A stretch of 64,000 bases of DNA from Otis tarda (GCA_026413225.1 CM048553.1:40464001-40528000), one strand, 5' to 3'. Shown: positions 25,731-40,170, counted from the stretch's first letter. Made by a program: numbers and translations. The notes: generated by a model not told the origin, from the letters alone.

Positions 25731-28700
25731 ATACTACTGCAGCATACACCCTAGAATATAGCAATATTAACTTAGTTAAAAATTTTTGCAGCAGAAATAC
25801 CATTGTATGTTATGCTGTGCATGGAAGATTTTTTTTCCCTGTATTATGACTTATTTACTATCTAATTTGACTCATTCATTATATGTTTTGTTCTTCTGGG
25901 GTTTTTTTTTGTTTTGTAGAGGTTTTAAAAGGATTTTCTGGAGCTCTCTTTGTCCCTCATCCCATGATTCCTCTGTCTTCTTTGGAATCTTCCCCCCTCC
26001 TGTCATTCTGCCTCCTCACTCACACTTATGGCAGTGATAACTGCATTTTCAGACATAATCAAAGGATATTTTTCTTTCTTTTTTTTTTTTTTTTCACAGA
26101 ACACAACTGAATGTGGAAGCATCTTACAGTCAATCAAGCCAAGTCTGCCTTCCACCTGCACTCCAATGAAGCTCTTGAAATGCACGAAAGAACAATTCTA
26201 ATTAGGAGGATTGTAAGCAAATATTACATAGATTTTAATCATCTATCAAATGAAGAAATAAATCTACATCTAACAAAGGCATGCATATTTTCACATTCTT
26301 TCTAATTCTTAAATTCTAGGAAACCAGATCAGTATGTGAAAAATCTCATGTCACAGCTTGGTGTTACCAAATGAGTAAGACAGTATTTCCAGCATGCAGT
26401 ATCCATGGCCAACCGTTCTGTAAACATCCAGCGAATCTAAGCAAAAACACTGCCATGAAAAGTCTTCCTTAATAACACTACTACTTATCAAGGCCTGGCT
26501 CAAAAGTGAAGTAACAGCATCCTGCTAATATCTTGGCTATTTTTCTAAAGATAATAAATCTCCTTTTCAATACCCACACTAAATCCCCAATCAGATTCTC
26601 TGCTAGGGTGGATCTCAGATAAACAACAAAAATGAAGGATTATTGTAGTCGCAGTGTGGAAATTTTGATCAGCTGAATGTTCCCATGCAGTAAATAGTGT
26701 TCAGCTGCACATCACATCTGCTCTGGCCCAAACGTGTCCAAAAAGGGATATCAGTTTGGCCAAAAAGGGCACTTTTTGCACTATTTTGGATTCTACCGCA
26801 TTTCCAACAGTTAAACTATTGGCCAGACAGTTTTGGAAGGTTTCTCAGATGTGGAGTATACAGATAAGCAAATATATCAGTATGTTTATAAACAGATGTC
26901 ATTGCAAATATTGACATTCAAGTATTCTATGTGCTTTTGGGATTTGAGTTCTTTCATGAACTGTTTGATAATTTAAAAGATAATCCTGCTTCCACAGGTT
27001 TCAACCAATTTAAAGGAAAACTGGATCTCTTGTAACTGTCTTCACTTTCAAAGCATAAGAAAAAAAAAAGTAATGCAAAACAGTTTCAAAAAACAAACTA
27101 AACTTGGCTTTTTTTTTTTTTTAAGTTTTGTACTTATGAGTTATATTAAAACATGGATTATGGGATTTTTTGGGGGGTATTAGGTCATCTTACAGAAGAT
27201 ATGCAACAGAGTATGCAACTGGAATAGCTATTATTTGAAAAAGAAGAACTGCAAGGTTTACTGTCAGAATATACCGTAAAGATACATGCCACAGGCTTGC
27301 TTTTGGGCAACTGTCTGTTTAAAAGTGCTCCCAACATTAAGCAGTGCTATATAATTTTAAGAATACATAACATGTAAGCAGACATGAAGGCATGAATGAC
27401 TCTAGCTCCCACTTTTTTCAGGAACTTGACCACTTAATTTTTGTTAACAACCACAAAAAAAAAAAAAAAAGCCCAGATGTCTTATATCCTCTGAGCAACT
27501 CTCTTTGCACCTAGATAATTGCCATCTAAATAACCATAAAAATCTTTGGCAGCATTTGCGTTGGTCCTTACTTGTAATCTATAAAGAGAGAAAGCTGATA
27601 GCAAACTTACACGTAGCATGTCGTTTTATGTTATGTGTTTCTGTTGCATACCTCACATATTTGAAAACTAGTCATGGCACCGAGTTACAGATTTTCAGTC
27701 GTGACTGGACTTTCTGTATATAAGTGTGGTTCATGCAACTTCTGCAAAGTGTTCTGTAGAAATCTGGATCAGAGACAAAACTCTCCAAAGAACATCTGCT
27801 GCCTCTGTTGAATCATCTCATGTCAGGTACTACAATCTCACAGTCAGTGGTGACTCAGGCTGACATGTGGACTGCATTAGCTCCAATGAGGATATAAAAA
27901 ACAAGCTTCTGACAAACTTCTTTAAACTAAGAGAAAATCCTCACAAAAAAAAAACAGTTGCCAGATTCGGAACAAACCCCTCATGCAGTAATACCTATTT
28001 TGTTATTAAATGTTACCTACAAAACAATAGTCCACAAAATGGATAGACACAGTCATTGAGAGTGCATGTAGCTTTCTTTCAAACCAATATAATGATTTCA
28101 TTTGCCTGACGCACACCCTACATAAGAACATAGGAAAAGCTACATCTTCAGGGTCATGAACTCCAAAGAGTACATTAGACTACCAACGGCCAGTCTTAGG
28201 TGCTCACACCATCTGCATCTGAGCTAGCTCCCTAGACCTCCCTTATTGCCAACAGAAACAATAGGCACTTGTACAACTCCATCAGCTCATTCTACAGTAG
28301 ATTCTAAAGCAGTTATGATGAATCATTCCTTGGAAGTTATTTTGTTCCCCTTCCCATGTAAAAGAAAGAATAAACAAATGGGTCAGGTGTGCTTCTAAAA
28401 TGCAGAAGCCTAGAATTCCTTATGAATCATCACACCTCTCCTGTGAATATTGGACAAGTTTATGAAAAAAATCAGCCTTTGAGCCAAACTCATGCAAATA
28501 AGCCCTTCATTCAAGCTTGCTCAAACACACAGACTACCTTAACTGCTAGTGGATTTTTTTTTCCTGCCTACCCTCTCTAGCGATCTCTGTGGACAAATAT
28601 TTCTGCCATTCTCTGTTAAACGGGGAACCAAAAAAGCAAAGATTACCCACCTTCTCTGTCATTGGGTCTAAAGTCATCTAAAACCCAGCAGTTCATTATA

Positions 28701-28919
28701 CATTTTTTATTATGCTCCAATTGGTGAAGAGAGACATGCCAAGCCTACTACCCTATTAAACTTCCTGGAGAACAGCTGAAGCCATGCCATTGCATTTATC
28801 TCTGCATCACTAGTTCTCTCCAAGAGCACAGTACAATAAAATAATTTAAGGTATGTAACAAAGAACAGAATGGAGTATAAACTATAGTTAAATAGCTCTC
28901 AGAAGTAATAGCTCAAAGA

Positions 28920-29338
28920 AGCTACAGGCTTGGGGAAGAGTGGCTGGAAAGCTGCCCAGCAGAAAAGGACCTGGGAGCATTGGTCAACAGCTGGCTGAAT
29001 ATGAGCCGTCAGTGTGCCAGGTAGCCAAGAAGGCTGATAGCATCCTGGCTTGTATCAGTGTGGCCAGCAGGACCAGGGAAGCGATTGTGCCATATACTTG
29101 GCACTGGTGAGGCCGCATCTCAAATAGTGTTCAGCTTTGAGCCCCTCACTTCAAGAAGGACATTGAGGTTGCCCAGGGAAGTGGTTGAGTCACCATCCCT
29201 GAGACTATTTAAAAGATGTGTAGATGTGGTGCTTAGAGACACGGTTTAGTGATGGACTTGGCAGTGCTTGATTTACAGTTGGAGTCAATGATCTTAAGGG
29301 TCTTTTCCAACTTAAATGATTCTATTCTACGATTCTAA
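28920..29338 (+). mobile_element. CR1 LINE 3' fragment with internal deletion
   Basis: This is a 5'-truncated CR1 non-LTR retrotransposon copy. It begins with a CTACAGGCTTGGGGAAGAG module and continues through the ORF2 3' region (AATATGAGCCGTCAGTGTGCC). It ends with GATTCTATTCTACGATTCTA, a degenerate form of the CR1 terminal octamer. Compared with the copy at 44.5 kb, about 0.3 kb is missing: sequence matching 44695-44703 joins directly to sequence matching 45000 onward, at about 29168-29171. The reading frame is broken by point changes and this deletion, so it is an inactive fossil. Confidence 0.85.
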
Positions 29339-29390
29339 GTCAGGAAGGCTCACATAGATTGCTTTTATCCTGATGCTCTACAAACTCGAT

Positions 29391-29748
29391 GCTCTGGGGA
29401 AACCTCATTGCAGCCTTTTGGTACTTAAAGGGGGCCTATAAGAAAGATGGGGACAAACTTTTTAGCAGGGTCTGTAGCAATAGGACAAGGAGTAATGGCT
29501 TTAAACTAAAAGAGGATAGATTTAGACTAGACATAAGGAAGTAGTTTTTTAAAATAAGGGTGGTGAAGCACTGGCACAGGTTGCCCAGAGAGGTGGTTGA
29601 TGCCTCATCCCTGGAGATGTTCAAGGTCAGGCTGGACGGGGCTCTGAGCAACCTGATCTGGTTGGAGATGTCCCTGGTCCTTGCAGAGGGGTTGGACTAG
29701 ATGACCTTTAAAGGTCCTTTCCAACCCAAACCATTCTAGGATTCTATG
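29391..29748 (+). mobile_element. CR1 LINE 3' fragment, second copy
   Basis: Starting near GGGGAAACCTCATTGCAGCC, this segment follows the end of CR1 ORF2 and the 3' UTR: GGTTGCCCAGAGAGGTGG, then GGGGTTGGACTAGATGACC, then ATTCTAGGATTCTATG. It lies about 50 bases downstream of the previous CR1 copy in the same orientation. Its 3' UTR type (GCTCTGAGCAACCTGATCTGG) differs from its neighbour, so it is a separate insertion from another CR1 subfamily. A TAG within the ORF2-derived part (AAGGAAGTAGTTTTT near 29541) and other changes destroy coding capacity. Confidence 0.85.
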
Positions 29749-32700
29749 AAACACAAGATTTATTAACTTTAGCTTGACCCAGTAGTCTTCGTATCAAACA
29801 CCTACAAAATTGCTGTCAGCACCAGCAACGCACTTGTGCAAAAGGTATGGAAAAGTTTACAGTGATAAACTGCAATATGGATCCAAGTGTAGCATAATTT
29901 AAAGTGAATAGTGAAATACACAATTACAAGGCATGTCTGTTTAGACATGGCCACAGACTGGGATTAACATTCATCTCAGTCTTCTGCTCCTGGGCAGAAC
30001 TTGGGGAGACAACAGAGCAATCCACAGACCTGCCTTACAATAGAATCAAAGGGAACAGAGGAAAGAGAGAGACAGAGAAACACCCTCCCCACCCAAAAAC
30101 ACTTTAAATATTTTTTTTTGAAGAGGCAGAGAAGACAACAATTTATTAAATATAAGCAACATATAAGAGAGCCTCCAGAGACCAGATTTATAATAATTAC
30201 CACATCTACTAGCACCTTTTTTTTAAACTTTGAAGAAAATGATGTGGGAGAAGGTCATGCACAAGAAACCATTTGTCATCCTAAAGGCTCTCCTCCATTT
30301 CTATAATAAAACAATTTCTCTTATGATACATTGCAAAGCAATGTACTTTAGTTCTCAAATCATGCTGTTAACATGAATCATATTGGAAAAGTGCATTCTC
30401 ATCTTCCTCCCTTTCAGGTCAGTAACTGTTGCTCCTTCAGCTAGTTCACTTATGTGAAATTTTGGTTTGTGTTCTTGTGAAAAACAACAAAAAACCCATA
30501 ACCCAAACCAAATGCCTGGGGCCAAGCAAGTGAAATAACTTAGAGAACAAATGAACAGTCTCTTTCTTTTATGCTTGGATCCTATTGCAAGCTATTTGGT
30601 GGAATCTAGTCAGCACTGCACTGGCCATTTTCTGCTATTAGTATGATTTTTTTTCTGGCCTTTATCATTCTGCCTGAGGGAAGGTGTCTCCCAGGAAAAA
30701 TGTCTTGCAAAATATTTCTATATGTTCAGTTTACCATGCAAAAATTACACTCAGGTAGACAAATGCCACACTTACTCTAGGAGGACAATTTAAAATTTCC
30801 TGCTTTTCCTTCCCATTTCTAATGCAACAGTAATGCTGATGCTACATCACATTTCACTGTGCTGGATGCAGTCCGTGAAAGAGCATCCATTTTAAAGTGG
30901 CAGAAACTAAATGATTAATACAGTATTGACTGCAAAGAAGTTTGCAAGTAGAGACTTGCCAAGTCATTGGTTGCCATACTTTATCAACAGTCCGCTCTGA
31001 CAGATTCATCTGATGCTTCATACACATAAACTACCTCATGCATTCTTTAAAAAGATTTAATGTATATTCTTCAGACAGAACAAGTTACTGCAGATAAAAT
31101 ATGTAACCATCAAAAGAAATCATTTTTCCCTATGCTGGAATTTCTCATGTAAGTATATAATCACTTGTATTCTGCCTACATGACTGCACATTGCGAGTTC
31201 ATTAGCTTTATATGTAATGCTCTTACTTCTATTCACAAAATCATACAAGAATTCAATACAAATACAGTTTAAGTGTAAGTCTAAGCCATCTGTAACCCAT
31301 CTTGAACTTTACAGACACCTTTCTATTCCCATGCGATTTTGCTGAGTCAGCCCATGCAAACCATTTTAAAGAAGCCTTAGGAATGCATCTTATCCATGCC
31401 ATAACAATTAGAGACTATAATCCAAAGCGGCTGCATTACGAGCCACAGTAATTTCTGGCAACTCCTCTGTTGCTGCTTATATGCAACCACCATTAGTTTT
31501 AAACATGTTCTTTCCTTAGAAAGAAAGAAACAGTAAAGATAAATAATAATAAAAAAGAATTAGATCAAACACTTAAAATTTCACTTCCAACCTAGGGCCA
31601 CTGTGAAAGCCTCAGCCAGCTTTAATCCATAACCTAGGAAGCATCATCTTTTACCCTGCTGAAAGTCAGATGTAAGGACATGGGTTTGAAGGAAATTTTC
31701 AAGGCCATTTTCTCTGAGAAGCTAAAGCTCTTCCTGAAATAATTTGATTGACATGCATAGACTGAAAATAGAGATTGTAAGCAAGTCTTGCAGAATACAT
31801 TTTTGCCCCTATCAGTCATCACAGACCTTGCTATGGACTTATCAGGATTACCAGACTCATTTAGCTAACAATCTATATTTTTTGTACAGGTGCTTATCAG
31901 TCTGACGTAAGAATGTTATCACTTAGTACAGTTTGGGTGTTAGCAGCTAGTAGCTCTTTAGAGGATATTTTTCTAGTATAACTTTTTTTTTTCCTAATTA
32001 AGTAAAAACAAAAACTACCACTTGTAGTGCAAATTTCTCCACTACAAAGTTGCCACTAAGGTCCTTCAAATCAATTTTCCAGAGAATGGCAATTATTTTC
32101 AAAACTGTTTCTCCAGTTTCTGCTTTCTATCTGATACACTCACAGTTACTAATACAAAGTTTCAAGCAACACACATGCAGAGCTAAAATAAAGTTAACAG
32201 TGGATTTCTTTCAGCCAAGCTTAAGCATTTCCTTGTGGAGTTATTAATAATTAAATATCAATACATCAGCAGAGACATTATCTCTGTTCTCTGATATTTA
32301 TTTCTATACAGCATGTCATGAGTTTCTTTGGAGAACAGGATGAGATTTATGAGAAATTCTCAAGTGTACTGCATCTTGTAGTCATATGACTCCTACTATT
32401 GATACCTGTTGGCAACACTCAGTTAAATTCTTACAAATTAAGGTAAGAGCCCAAATGTCTACTTCCTTATTCCAGGTGTTCATAACTGCAGCTTCATTAG
32501 TTTCCATCACCAATGGCACTACACTTTTATATATGTGTGTATACGCATCTATTCATAGATGTAAGCAAGTGAAAATTGTCTCCAGCATAAAGTTAGCACG
32601 TTTTGGTCTGAGCACTTATTCATTAAAATCACTTGACTAATCTTCCACTGGTGCTGCATTAGACTACGAATCAAAAGTCTCACTTCAAAAAACACACTGT

Positions 32701-35700
32701 CTGCCCATTAGACACATTTTAATGCTTTAATGTGAAAATCTGCACTTCACCAGACGTCTCAAAAACATACGTCCAATTTCAGTGAGTATAGTACCTCGAA
32801 ATCAAGCCAATCTCATGCACTTGTTGGGGGAGGAGGAAAAAAAAAAATAATAATAATAAAAAAGACAAACTAAACTTTAAAATGCCTCCTATTGTGCAAC
32901 AGAGGAGGAGGTACAGTTCTGGAACAGTACTGCAGTAGCTGCGACAGAATAATAAGCCTATTTATATCTTTAGTGCTTGATAACTCATAAAACTAAGTTA
33001 CATCTAAGTAATTTTGAGGGCATTAGAGCTTTTCAGTGTCTGCAGAATAAAAGTATGCTAATGAACTAAACAATTTTTTTTGTATATATAAATGAATGTT
33101 ATCTTTCAAACCAGAACCAAATTCCCTAGCTAAATCTCTGAATATAATTTCCTGAGCTTGTGTGAAGCACTCCTTTATGTATGATTATTATTTTAGTAGC
33201 TCTGCTAAAAAAGTAAATCTCTTACATTCATTAAAAACTAATAGTTGCCTTTTAAGCACATTAGTGCAAATATATTTATCCCTATCACAAGGAATCAGGC
33301 TATGTTTTGCTGACTTTCATTATCAGAAAATAGCCTCATTTGTCTATTTTTTTTCCAGATGAAGTCTTGTTTACTCAGTTATATTTTAAAAATTAAAGCT
33401 AAGAGCAATTGTAAAATGTAAATTAAGCTCCATGTACTATTACCTATGAATCTACAGCAAGCAAAGATTTTAAGTGAGTTTTGTATTTATTCCTTTTTAA
33501 GGAAGAAAAAAAAAAAAAGTTGCTATTCTCAGCAAATACACACAGGTTATAACCCAAACATTTGTAAGATTCAACTAACAAATATTATGATCTCTAGCAT
33601 TTAGACAGATTTATTTCTTGATTCTACCTTTCCAAGCTACCTGGTATTTAGCAACAGGCCCAGAAAAATACCTCAATGCTTCAAGAATATCAGGAATGGA
33701 TTTAATACACCTCCATGAAACAGGAAAATAAAGCACACATGGATCACAATCTATCCTCCAATACAGCAGATATTTCACATATGAACAGAGAGAAAATACA
33801 TAACAAATTAATTGCTAAAGGAGCTCACCTATATGAAAGGGTCAGCTTGAAGAAATATATTAATTTGGATATTTTGATCTTCAGACACCAGGTATGGTAA
33901 GTCATTGTCGTGACTGCCTAAGCTGCACTTGAAACTGCTGCATTCCAGGCATTCAATTTAGGAGCTTTCTTTAGACAGTATCATTTATGAAAACTTAAAG
34001 TTGATAATTTTCTCATGTCTATATAGAGGGTTGGTTTTTTTGCTTTGTTTGGGGTTTGTTTGTTTGTTTTTAACTAAATTCTGCCATGTCACTCAGATTT
34101 GAACGATGTGAACCATCTACTGTATGTTAGCCCTCACAATCAAAAGACACAAGGCAAGGTAATGGCATCAGAAACTGGCCCCCTTAGGTTAGAAACGTCA
34201 GTGTTTCACATGGATGTATCTAGGTATGATGGCAGGAACCCCTGCAACTAACAAAAGTTATGGAGTTAAAACTTATAGTTGATGCCTGGATTATTTATAT
34301 CCTACCTGACTTCTGAAAGCTATGAAAGCTATGGACGTGGTAGAGACTGCAAAATTAAGAGAACGGTTGTACAATCAATACTCCTACTGATTTTGGAAGA
34401 CTGATAGCTGTCTTGGAAAGCTGACAAGGGGGAAGTCACTGAAGCCAGAGAAATGGGCTAGTGAAGCACACTAATAATCTGAGAGAAGTAAGGGAAAGGG
34501 AAGAGTGGTGCATCCTCCGATGAGCAGCATGAGACAGGTCACAAGTGCCAAAAGGCGAGGGCAGAAGGACTCCAATCCCTGATAAATTGATAGAAAATTC
34601 TCACCATGATTGCTGCTGAGAGCAGCCTGGGACAAGGCAAGCATCTCCCTTACACAACTGGCTTCAGGCTCCCACTGTGAGATTTAGCATTCCGCAAAGG
34701 GGTGGCTACCAGCTGAATTGCCCCCATTGGCCTGAGGCCCAGATTCACCTCAGCCACCCTAAGCAATGAAAAGGAAATTATTTCACCTCTGACAAACCCT
34801 AAGGCTACACTGATTATTTTACTTCTTCACGTTACACCTTTTTTTCCAAATTTGGCAATCAAGACTGTAAACTTCTGCTTTGCCTGAATTCATAGTATAT
34901 GCTTTTTTAACCTATTTTATTAAAAATTAATATTGCTCAGCTGACAAATAAAAGACATTAACTGAGGCCACTGTTTCCTGAGAAGCAGAGTGCTGTGGAT
35001 AGAAAAACTCACGAGAGCCTGCAAACGAGTCTGAAAGTCTCAGGAATTGCAATATGCTTCCCGTCAAGCTGCGAGAATTAGTTTGAGGATGGATTTATCA
35101 AGCCCTGAGGAAAGTCTCCCCACCAGGTATAGCTCCATCCCTTTGATAACTGGAAAATGAGACGAACCAGACATGCCACATAAAAATCTTCCAATGAGAG
35201 GATCTGTAACACAGTTAATTTACTTTCTTTGCTCAGGAGGGAAGAGATGTGGCATTTGCTACAGTTCCTTCCCAAATATAAATATATTGTATTTCTTGTC
35301 CCAGCTAACTTCTCCTCATGTCCCCTGTTGCTCTTCCCTAAACTGTATGCTAGAGATAACACACTGGACATGCTGTGCTTTGACTTTACCTCTAGCTTTG
35401 ACGAGTGCTGAAAAAACCTACAAAGGTTCAAGGCATAATGAATGGACTTGACTTATCCTCTCATTTTCAGGTTTGCAGCTAGCCACTTCATAGAGAAGAA
35501 ATTGTTACTTCTAGACAGCACCACTGAGAACCTGAGGTGCAAGCTGACTTTCAATAGGTTGAATGACTTTTATTTTATTTTCTTTTTTAAGTTCCTACCT
35601 TCACAAAAGGCCAAAGGACACCTAAATCTTACTACTACTCATTATTTTCAGGTACGATAATTGGGTTTGTATAAGGACATTTTTGTGTTTTACGCATTGA

Positions 35701-38700
35701 ATTAACCAACATGACAACGACCTGGTCTGAGCTTCATTTAGTTTAATCTTAGGAATGCAAAGTTTTAAATGTGCATTTCTCTGCTGTTAGCTGGACGTAG
35801 TATTTCCACAGGATACTCAAAGCATCCCTAGGGCTTTTACTATCATTAAGTAGAATGAAGAAAGAAAGAAAAAGTCAACAACCAGATATAATAACAAGTC
35901 TTACATAAATTACTCCCTATGGTAGACAGTTGGGAAGAAAATTGGTTTTTTATTTAAGCCATAAAATAGTCATCAGTGTGTGTGGTCTGGGACCCTGACA
36001 ATTAATTAGATTCCAAAGGTTGTTTATAACTTTCTTTCCATTTGATTCCTCCTCTTTCCTTGTCACGTGCCTTTGGACATCTATGAAATTTTTCTTAACA
36101 TTAAAAACAGAAAAAGTCTGCCTATATTTAGTGTGTTATAACCAAACTGTAACTCGTTCTTCTCTATCAAACTATCAGCTATTAGGAGCAGCAGCTATCA
36201 TCTGTACAAAAGAACCACTAAAACATCAAGGACATTTTAAGGTACTGTAGAAGTCATTTCAAAGAGAAGGAAAAATACTTTAGTACTCTCAAATTTATAT
36301 AATGTCCCTAAGCCTATTTTAACAGAGAAAAACTGGAAAGTATTCATCAGTCTAAATGGGAATAGGACAAGACCCGAGGGAAGGTTCCAAATTCTATGGT
36401 GGTTTTTTTTTTTTTTAATATTGAATCAATGTGAAGTCTTCATTTCTGCAGTAAAATATATATAATGTTTTCAAACAGTATTAAATATCGTATGCACATA
36501 TGCTGAAGATAAGAAACCAAACAAAAAACTTCTCAAATGCAAAAGTGAATGGACATATTTCAAAATGTAACCAAAATTAAATCCCCACTGCCAACAACGA
36601 CTCAGCCCAATAACATCTTTTTCCACCTGCATTTTGTAACCACGTTATGTTTGCATTATAAAACTTGGTTTAAGAAGTCATGAAAAGCCTGCTAGACTTG
36701 AACCATGCTAAACCATGGATTTGGAGGAAAGTGTCTTCATTATCCTATTTCCAAGTTCCAGATAAAATGATATTTGAGATACAGCTAGTATAATTGCCAA
36801 ACAATTATTTAGGTCGCATATTCAAGGAAACCCTTCCAGTAATCTAAGGTTATCATTCTCATAACACTGAAGTCTTCCAGTACAAAGTCTGTAATAAGGA
36901 TTTATTTGGTTGACACAACAGTATTTAAAACAAATGGGCAATGTTAAACAGTAAATAGTCCCTAAACTTTTAATCCTGCATCCTCATCCATTCTCAGGCT
37001 ATGACAGCATTTCATCCAATATTTCCAACAATATCACACTCAAAAGTTAATTAGTCCTAAATTACTATATTATTGTTTTCTCCTACACCGTCCCCTCCAC
37101 TCCTACATTTGTGATCAACTTGGCATTGTTACAAAATTTTGTTTTACTGTATTTATTTATTAAAAAGTAGCTCAATTCAGTGATAAATAAATACTCTGAA
37201 ATTGCTCTCTCTCTTGTACATGTGTTAATTTTTATTTTAAACAAGTACTATCAATAAAGAGTATTCAGATGTATTTATGAAGAATCATATCTATCCCATA
37301 GACTCTGATAAAATAAATATAGAAAACTAAAAACTTGTACAGTGTGAAAAGCTTGTCCCTTTCTAATATTCTGCATTGGCAGAAGTCACCTTATTTCTAG
37401 AACCTAATAATTTATTTCTTTTGCTAGGATTAAGAGTTTATTTCCCAGACAGTATAACTTCTGAATGACAGAAACAATTTCAAAATGACAAAAAAAACAC
37501 AAACCGATTTTTTTTAATAAGCACTGCAAGCAGCTTTAAAAACATCAAAATACATTACTACTCTCGAGTTTAAAAATAAAACATTGACACTTCTAAAACA
37601 AAATATTTAGCCTTTCCATTATGAAACAAGTAGTAAGGCTTTACAAGCATTACAAGATGATTCTTCTAAATTAACTTTCTTAGCCTATTATCATTTTCCG
37701 TTTTGCTGATTCAAATTAATACTAAGAAATTTCTTTAGAGGAGACAGTGTTCTCCAACTTTTTTGTAGGTTCTCAGGTCTATATCTTGCATGAGTAACGA
37801 TTGTGACTTTTCTTCTGAAGTGGCCTCAGTGAAATATTGAGACTACTGTAAAAAATTTTACTAATTGTGAGGAAAAGTATACTTACACTCTATGCTTGTA
37901 AAAGTATTGACCACCACAAAATTTCAGTAAAATCCAGACTGTAGGAATTTTAGGGAACCTCTCTTGAAAGTATTTCATGTTTCCTACTCTAGGGTAGCAG
38001 CCATGTCAACTACTGGCCAACTAATATAGAGCCTGAAAGGCAGTCCATGTGCAGGATTTGCAGAATCAGGGACCACCACCAGACATTCCCCTTAGTATCC
38101 AGAGACCTCAGTGCTGGAGCGAGAGAGGAACTGCCTGAAGACTTCTTGTGTGTCTATAGTTCTCATCATTCTGGGAGGGCTCCTTAGGAAATGTAATACT
38201 AAACATAAATCCCACTACAATAAAGCTGTAGGATCTTTAAGGTATTTGAAATATGGATCTCAACTGATCTGCTGGAGCCTGTCATTAAATTAAAACACAT
38301 GGAATAATCTATATTAGATGTTCAAGACTATTTTATCCAGAATAGAGAATAATGTGTTTTAAATTACGAATATTATCTGTTAATCCTTTTCTTATGAGTC
38401 TTTTAGATCACCTAAACAACTGAAGATGGCATAATCATTGTTACATGCTCACCGTATAAATGGCAGTGGTGAGAAATGAAAGTCGAAGAACAGACAGCGA
38501 TGCACCAATTTGTTTAGAAGATTCAATTACCACTTCCATACGGAACTTGATTCACTACCATTTCTGACACTGTTTCCTATGGTTGCAGCTCAAAATTTAT
38601 GGGAAGGAGCTTTTGCTTTTCACTAAATGGATCCAAACTGGGAGATTTCCTGTCACTTAAAAAGCATGCAGTCAAAGGCAATGTTTAAGCAACAGACACT

Positions 38701-39984
38701 TTCAAATAAATAATGCAAAGCACTCGAAGCTACCAGCATAGTTGGCAGAGACAACATACTGCTTATATATCCTGTCTGGCTTGATTCAGAGAACATATTA
38801 GACTTCATATGCAGTACAGACAAATAAAGCAAACAAGGAATTACAGTCATACTTCTTGAAAGTGATTCTTACAGAAATAAACATAATATTTTGCAATATT
38901 TATTGCTTTGCTAGTTACATTCTATACCTCATTAAACAATGAAGGCAAAATAAAGCTAACATTGAATTAGTTAAGCTTAGGGTGATGATTGGTTAAACTG
39001 ATATCACTGCCTCTCTCAAGATTGCTGTCTTAGCCAAATCACAAGATTGCCCTAAACTGAACCAAAGCATGGTATAAACATCACTTTTATGATAGAACTG
39101 TTGTTGTAGCTTTCAGGTAGTGCAACGATTGCCAATAGAAGCTTAGCCACTTCTGAGAAAATATAGCAGACCCTGTTTGATTAGTAATTCACGTGCTATC
39201 CTGACCAAGAGGCAGGTTGTACAACCACTGTGGTAAACCCACACTTTTATCTTCTTGCCTGCAAATACTATTGGTAAGCTCTTTTTAAAACTCACTTGTG
39301 CCTTCAATATTACAAACTTTGCTCATAACACTAAGACAAATGTATCTGCAAATACAGAAAGGTGAAATAACACAAATAATATCATACAGGATGGAGATTT
39401 ATGCCATTGGATTTATGGAGTATTATTGGATTATTAATCATTAAAAAGCGATGAGTAAAAAGGTTTTTTTTTGCCTGTGGTCAATTCAAATTCATGTCAC
39501 ATTAATTTGTATCCTATTAGATTCAATGCAGTTTGCTCTTTTTTTAACCTATGTGAATGCAATGTGAGAGGAAAATTAAAACCAGAAGCATTGACTAGTA
39601 ACCATTGAGCAATAGTGTAAGTTGCATGTGAATTTTTTCAAAATCAAAAATGTATCTGCAGTAAAAGGTGACATAATATCCTGCTAATTGCCCAGGAGAC
39701 ATATGTTCCAATTTTCTCTAGACAATACAAAAATTTGGTTGAGTCAACAAAAGTTCTATATGCAGGGTAACACATTTAAATTTAGATTTCTTGCTCCATA
39801 ATTCAAAAGTAAAAAGGAATAACAATTTATTTGCCTATAGTCAAGTTTTCTTCCTGTATTTCTAACTCTTGTGAGGCTCAAAACTGTCCCACAATAACTT
39901 CAATGTCTCATTCAGTTTCAGCACAAGATTGAATGTTTTCCTTAACTGAGAAAAACAAATACAGATAATAAATATGTGTGGGGT
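29749..39984. other. Unique AT-rich non-coding sequence
   Basis: No gene is supported. A somewhat GC-richer stretch at 34320-34790 has no long open frame. Frames of 117 (minus), 92 and 60 codons overlap at 35078-35451 with no recognisable domain. Low-complexity tracts include AAT units near 32838-32862 and a T/G run at 34032-34073. Confidence 0.55.
34032..34073. repeat. T/G-rich low-complexity tract
   Basis: T runs are broken by GG, GGGG and GTTT units, ending in three GTTT repeats. It is similar in style to the tracts at 1.2, 18.2 and 25.7 kb. Confidence 0.75.
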
Positions 39985-40099
39985 CCATCCTTGGAGCTTC
40001 TCAAATACCAAATAAAGCTTTGAGCAACCCAGTCAGATCTCACAGTTGACCCTACTTTCAGCCACAGATTGGACTAGATCCCTTCCAATTTGAATTATC
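39985..40099 (+). mobile_element. Old CR1 LINE 3' stub
   Basis: CCATCCTTGGAGCTTCTCAA, then AGCTTTGAGCAACCCAGTC, then GATTGGACTAGATCCCTTCC follow in order the CR1 3' modules (CATCCCTGGAGGTGTTCAA, GCTTTGAGCAACCTGGTC, GTTGGACTAGATGACC). The terminal octamer has decayed to GAATTATCC. Divergence is clearly higher than in the 44.5 kb copy, so it is an older insertion. Confidence 0.7.
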
Positions 40100-40140
40100 C
40101 TTAAAAATTAATAGATACAATGGATTTTTTTTCCTATCAA

Positions 40141-40170
40141 ATATCATCACTTTCTATATCATCACTTTCT
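40141..40170. repeat. 15-base tandem duplication
   Basis: ATATCATCACTTTCT occurs twice in exact tandem, followed by a partial third unit (ATATTATCT). Confidence 0.9.

Larger units (their letters stand above)
18358..28919. other. Unique AT-rich non-coding sequence with sparse repeat relics
   Basis: No gene is supported. A slightly GC-richer patch at 19320-19730 has overlapping frames of 70, 85 and 112 codons on both strands with no domain I recognise. Simple repeats and possible ancient repeat relics are listed separately. The rest looks unique. Confidence 0.55.

Noticed and set aside
28120..28200. ACATAAGAACATAGGA, reminiscent of a reptile/bird repeat
   Set aside because: The following bases do not match the pattern I recall, so a 16-base likeness is insufficient.
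29058..29249. 63-codon plus frame within the CR1 copy
   Set aside because: It crosses the internal deletion of the CR1 fossil and is only a chance frame with scraps of ORF2.
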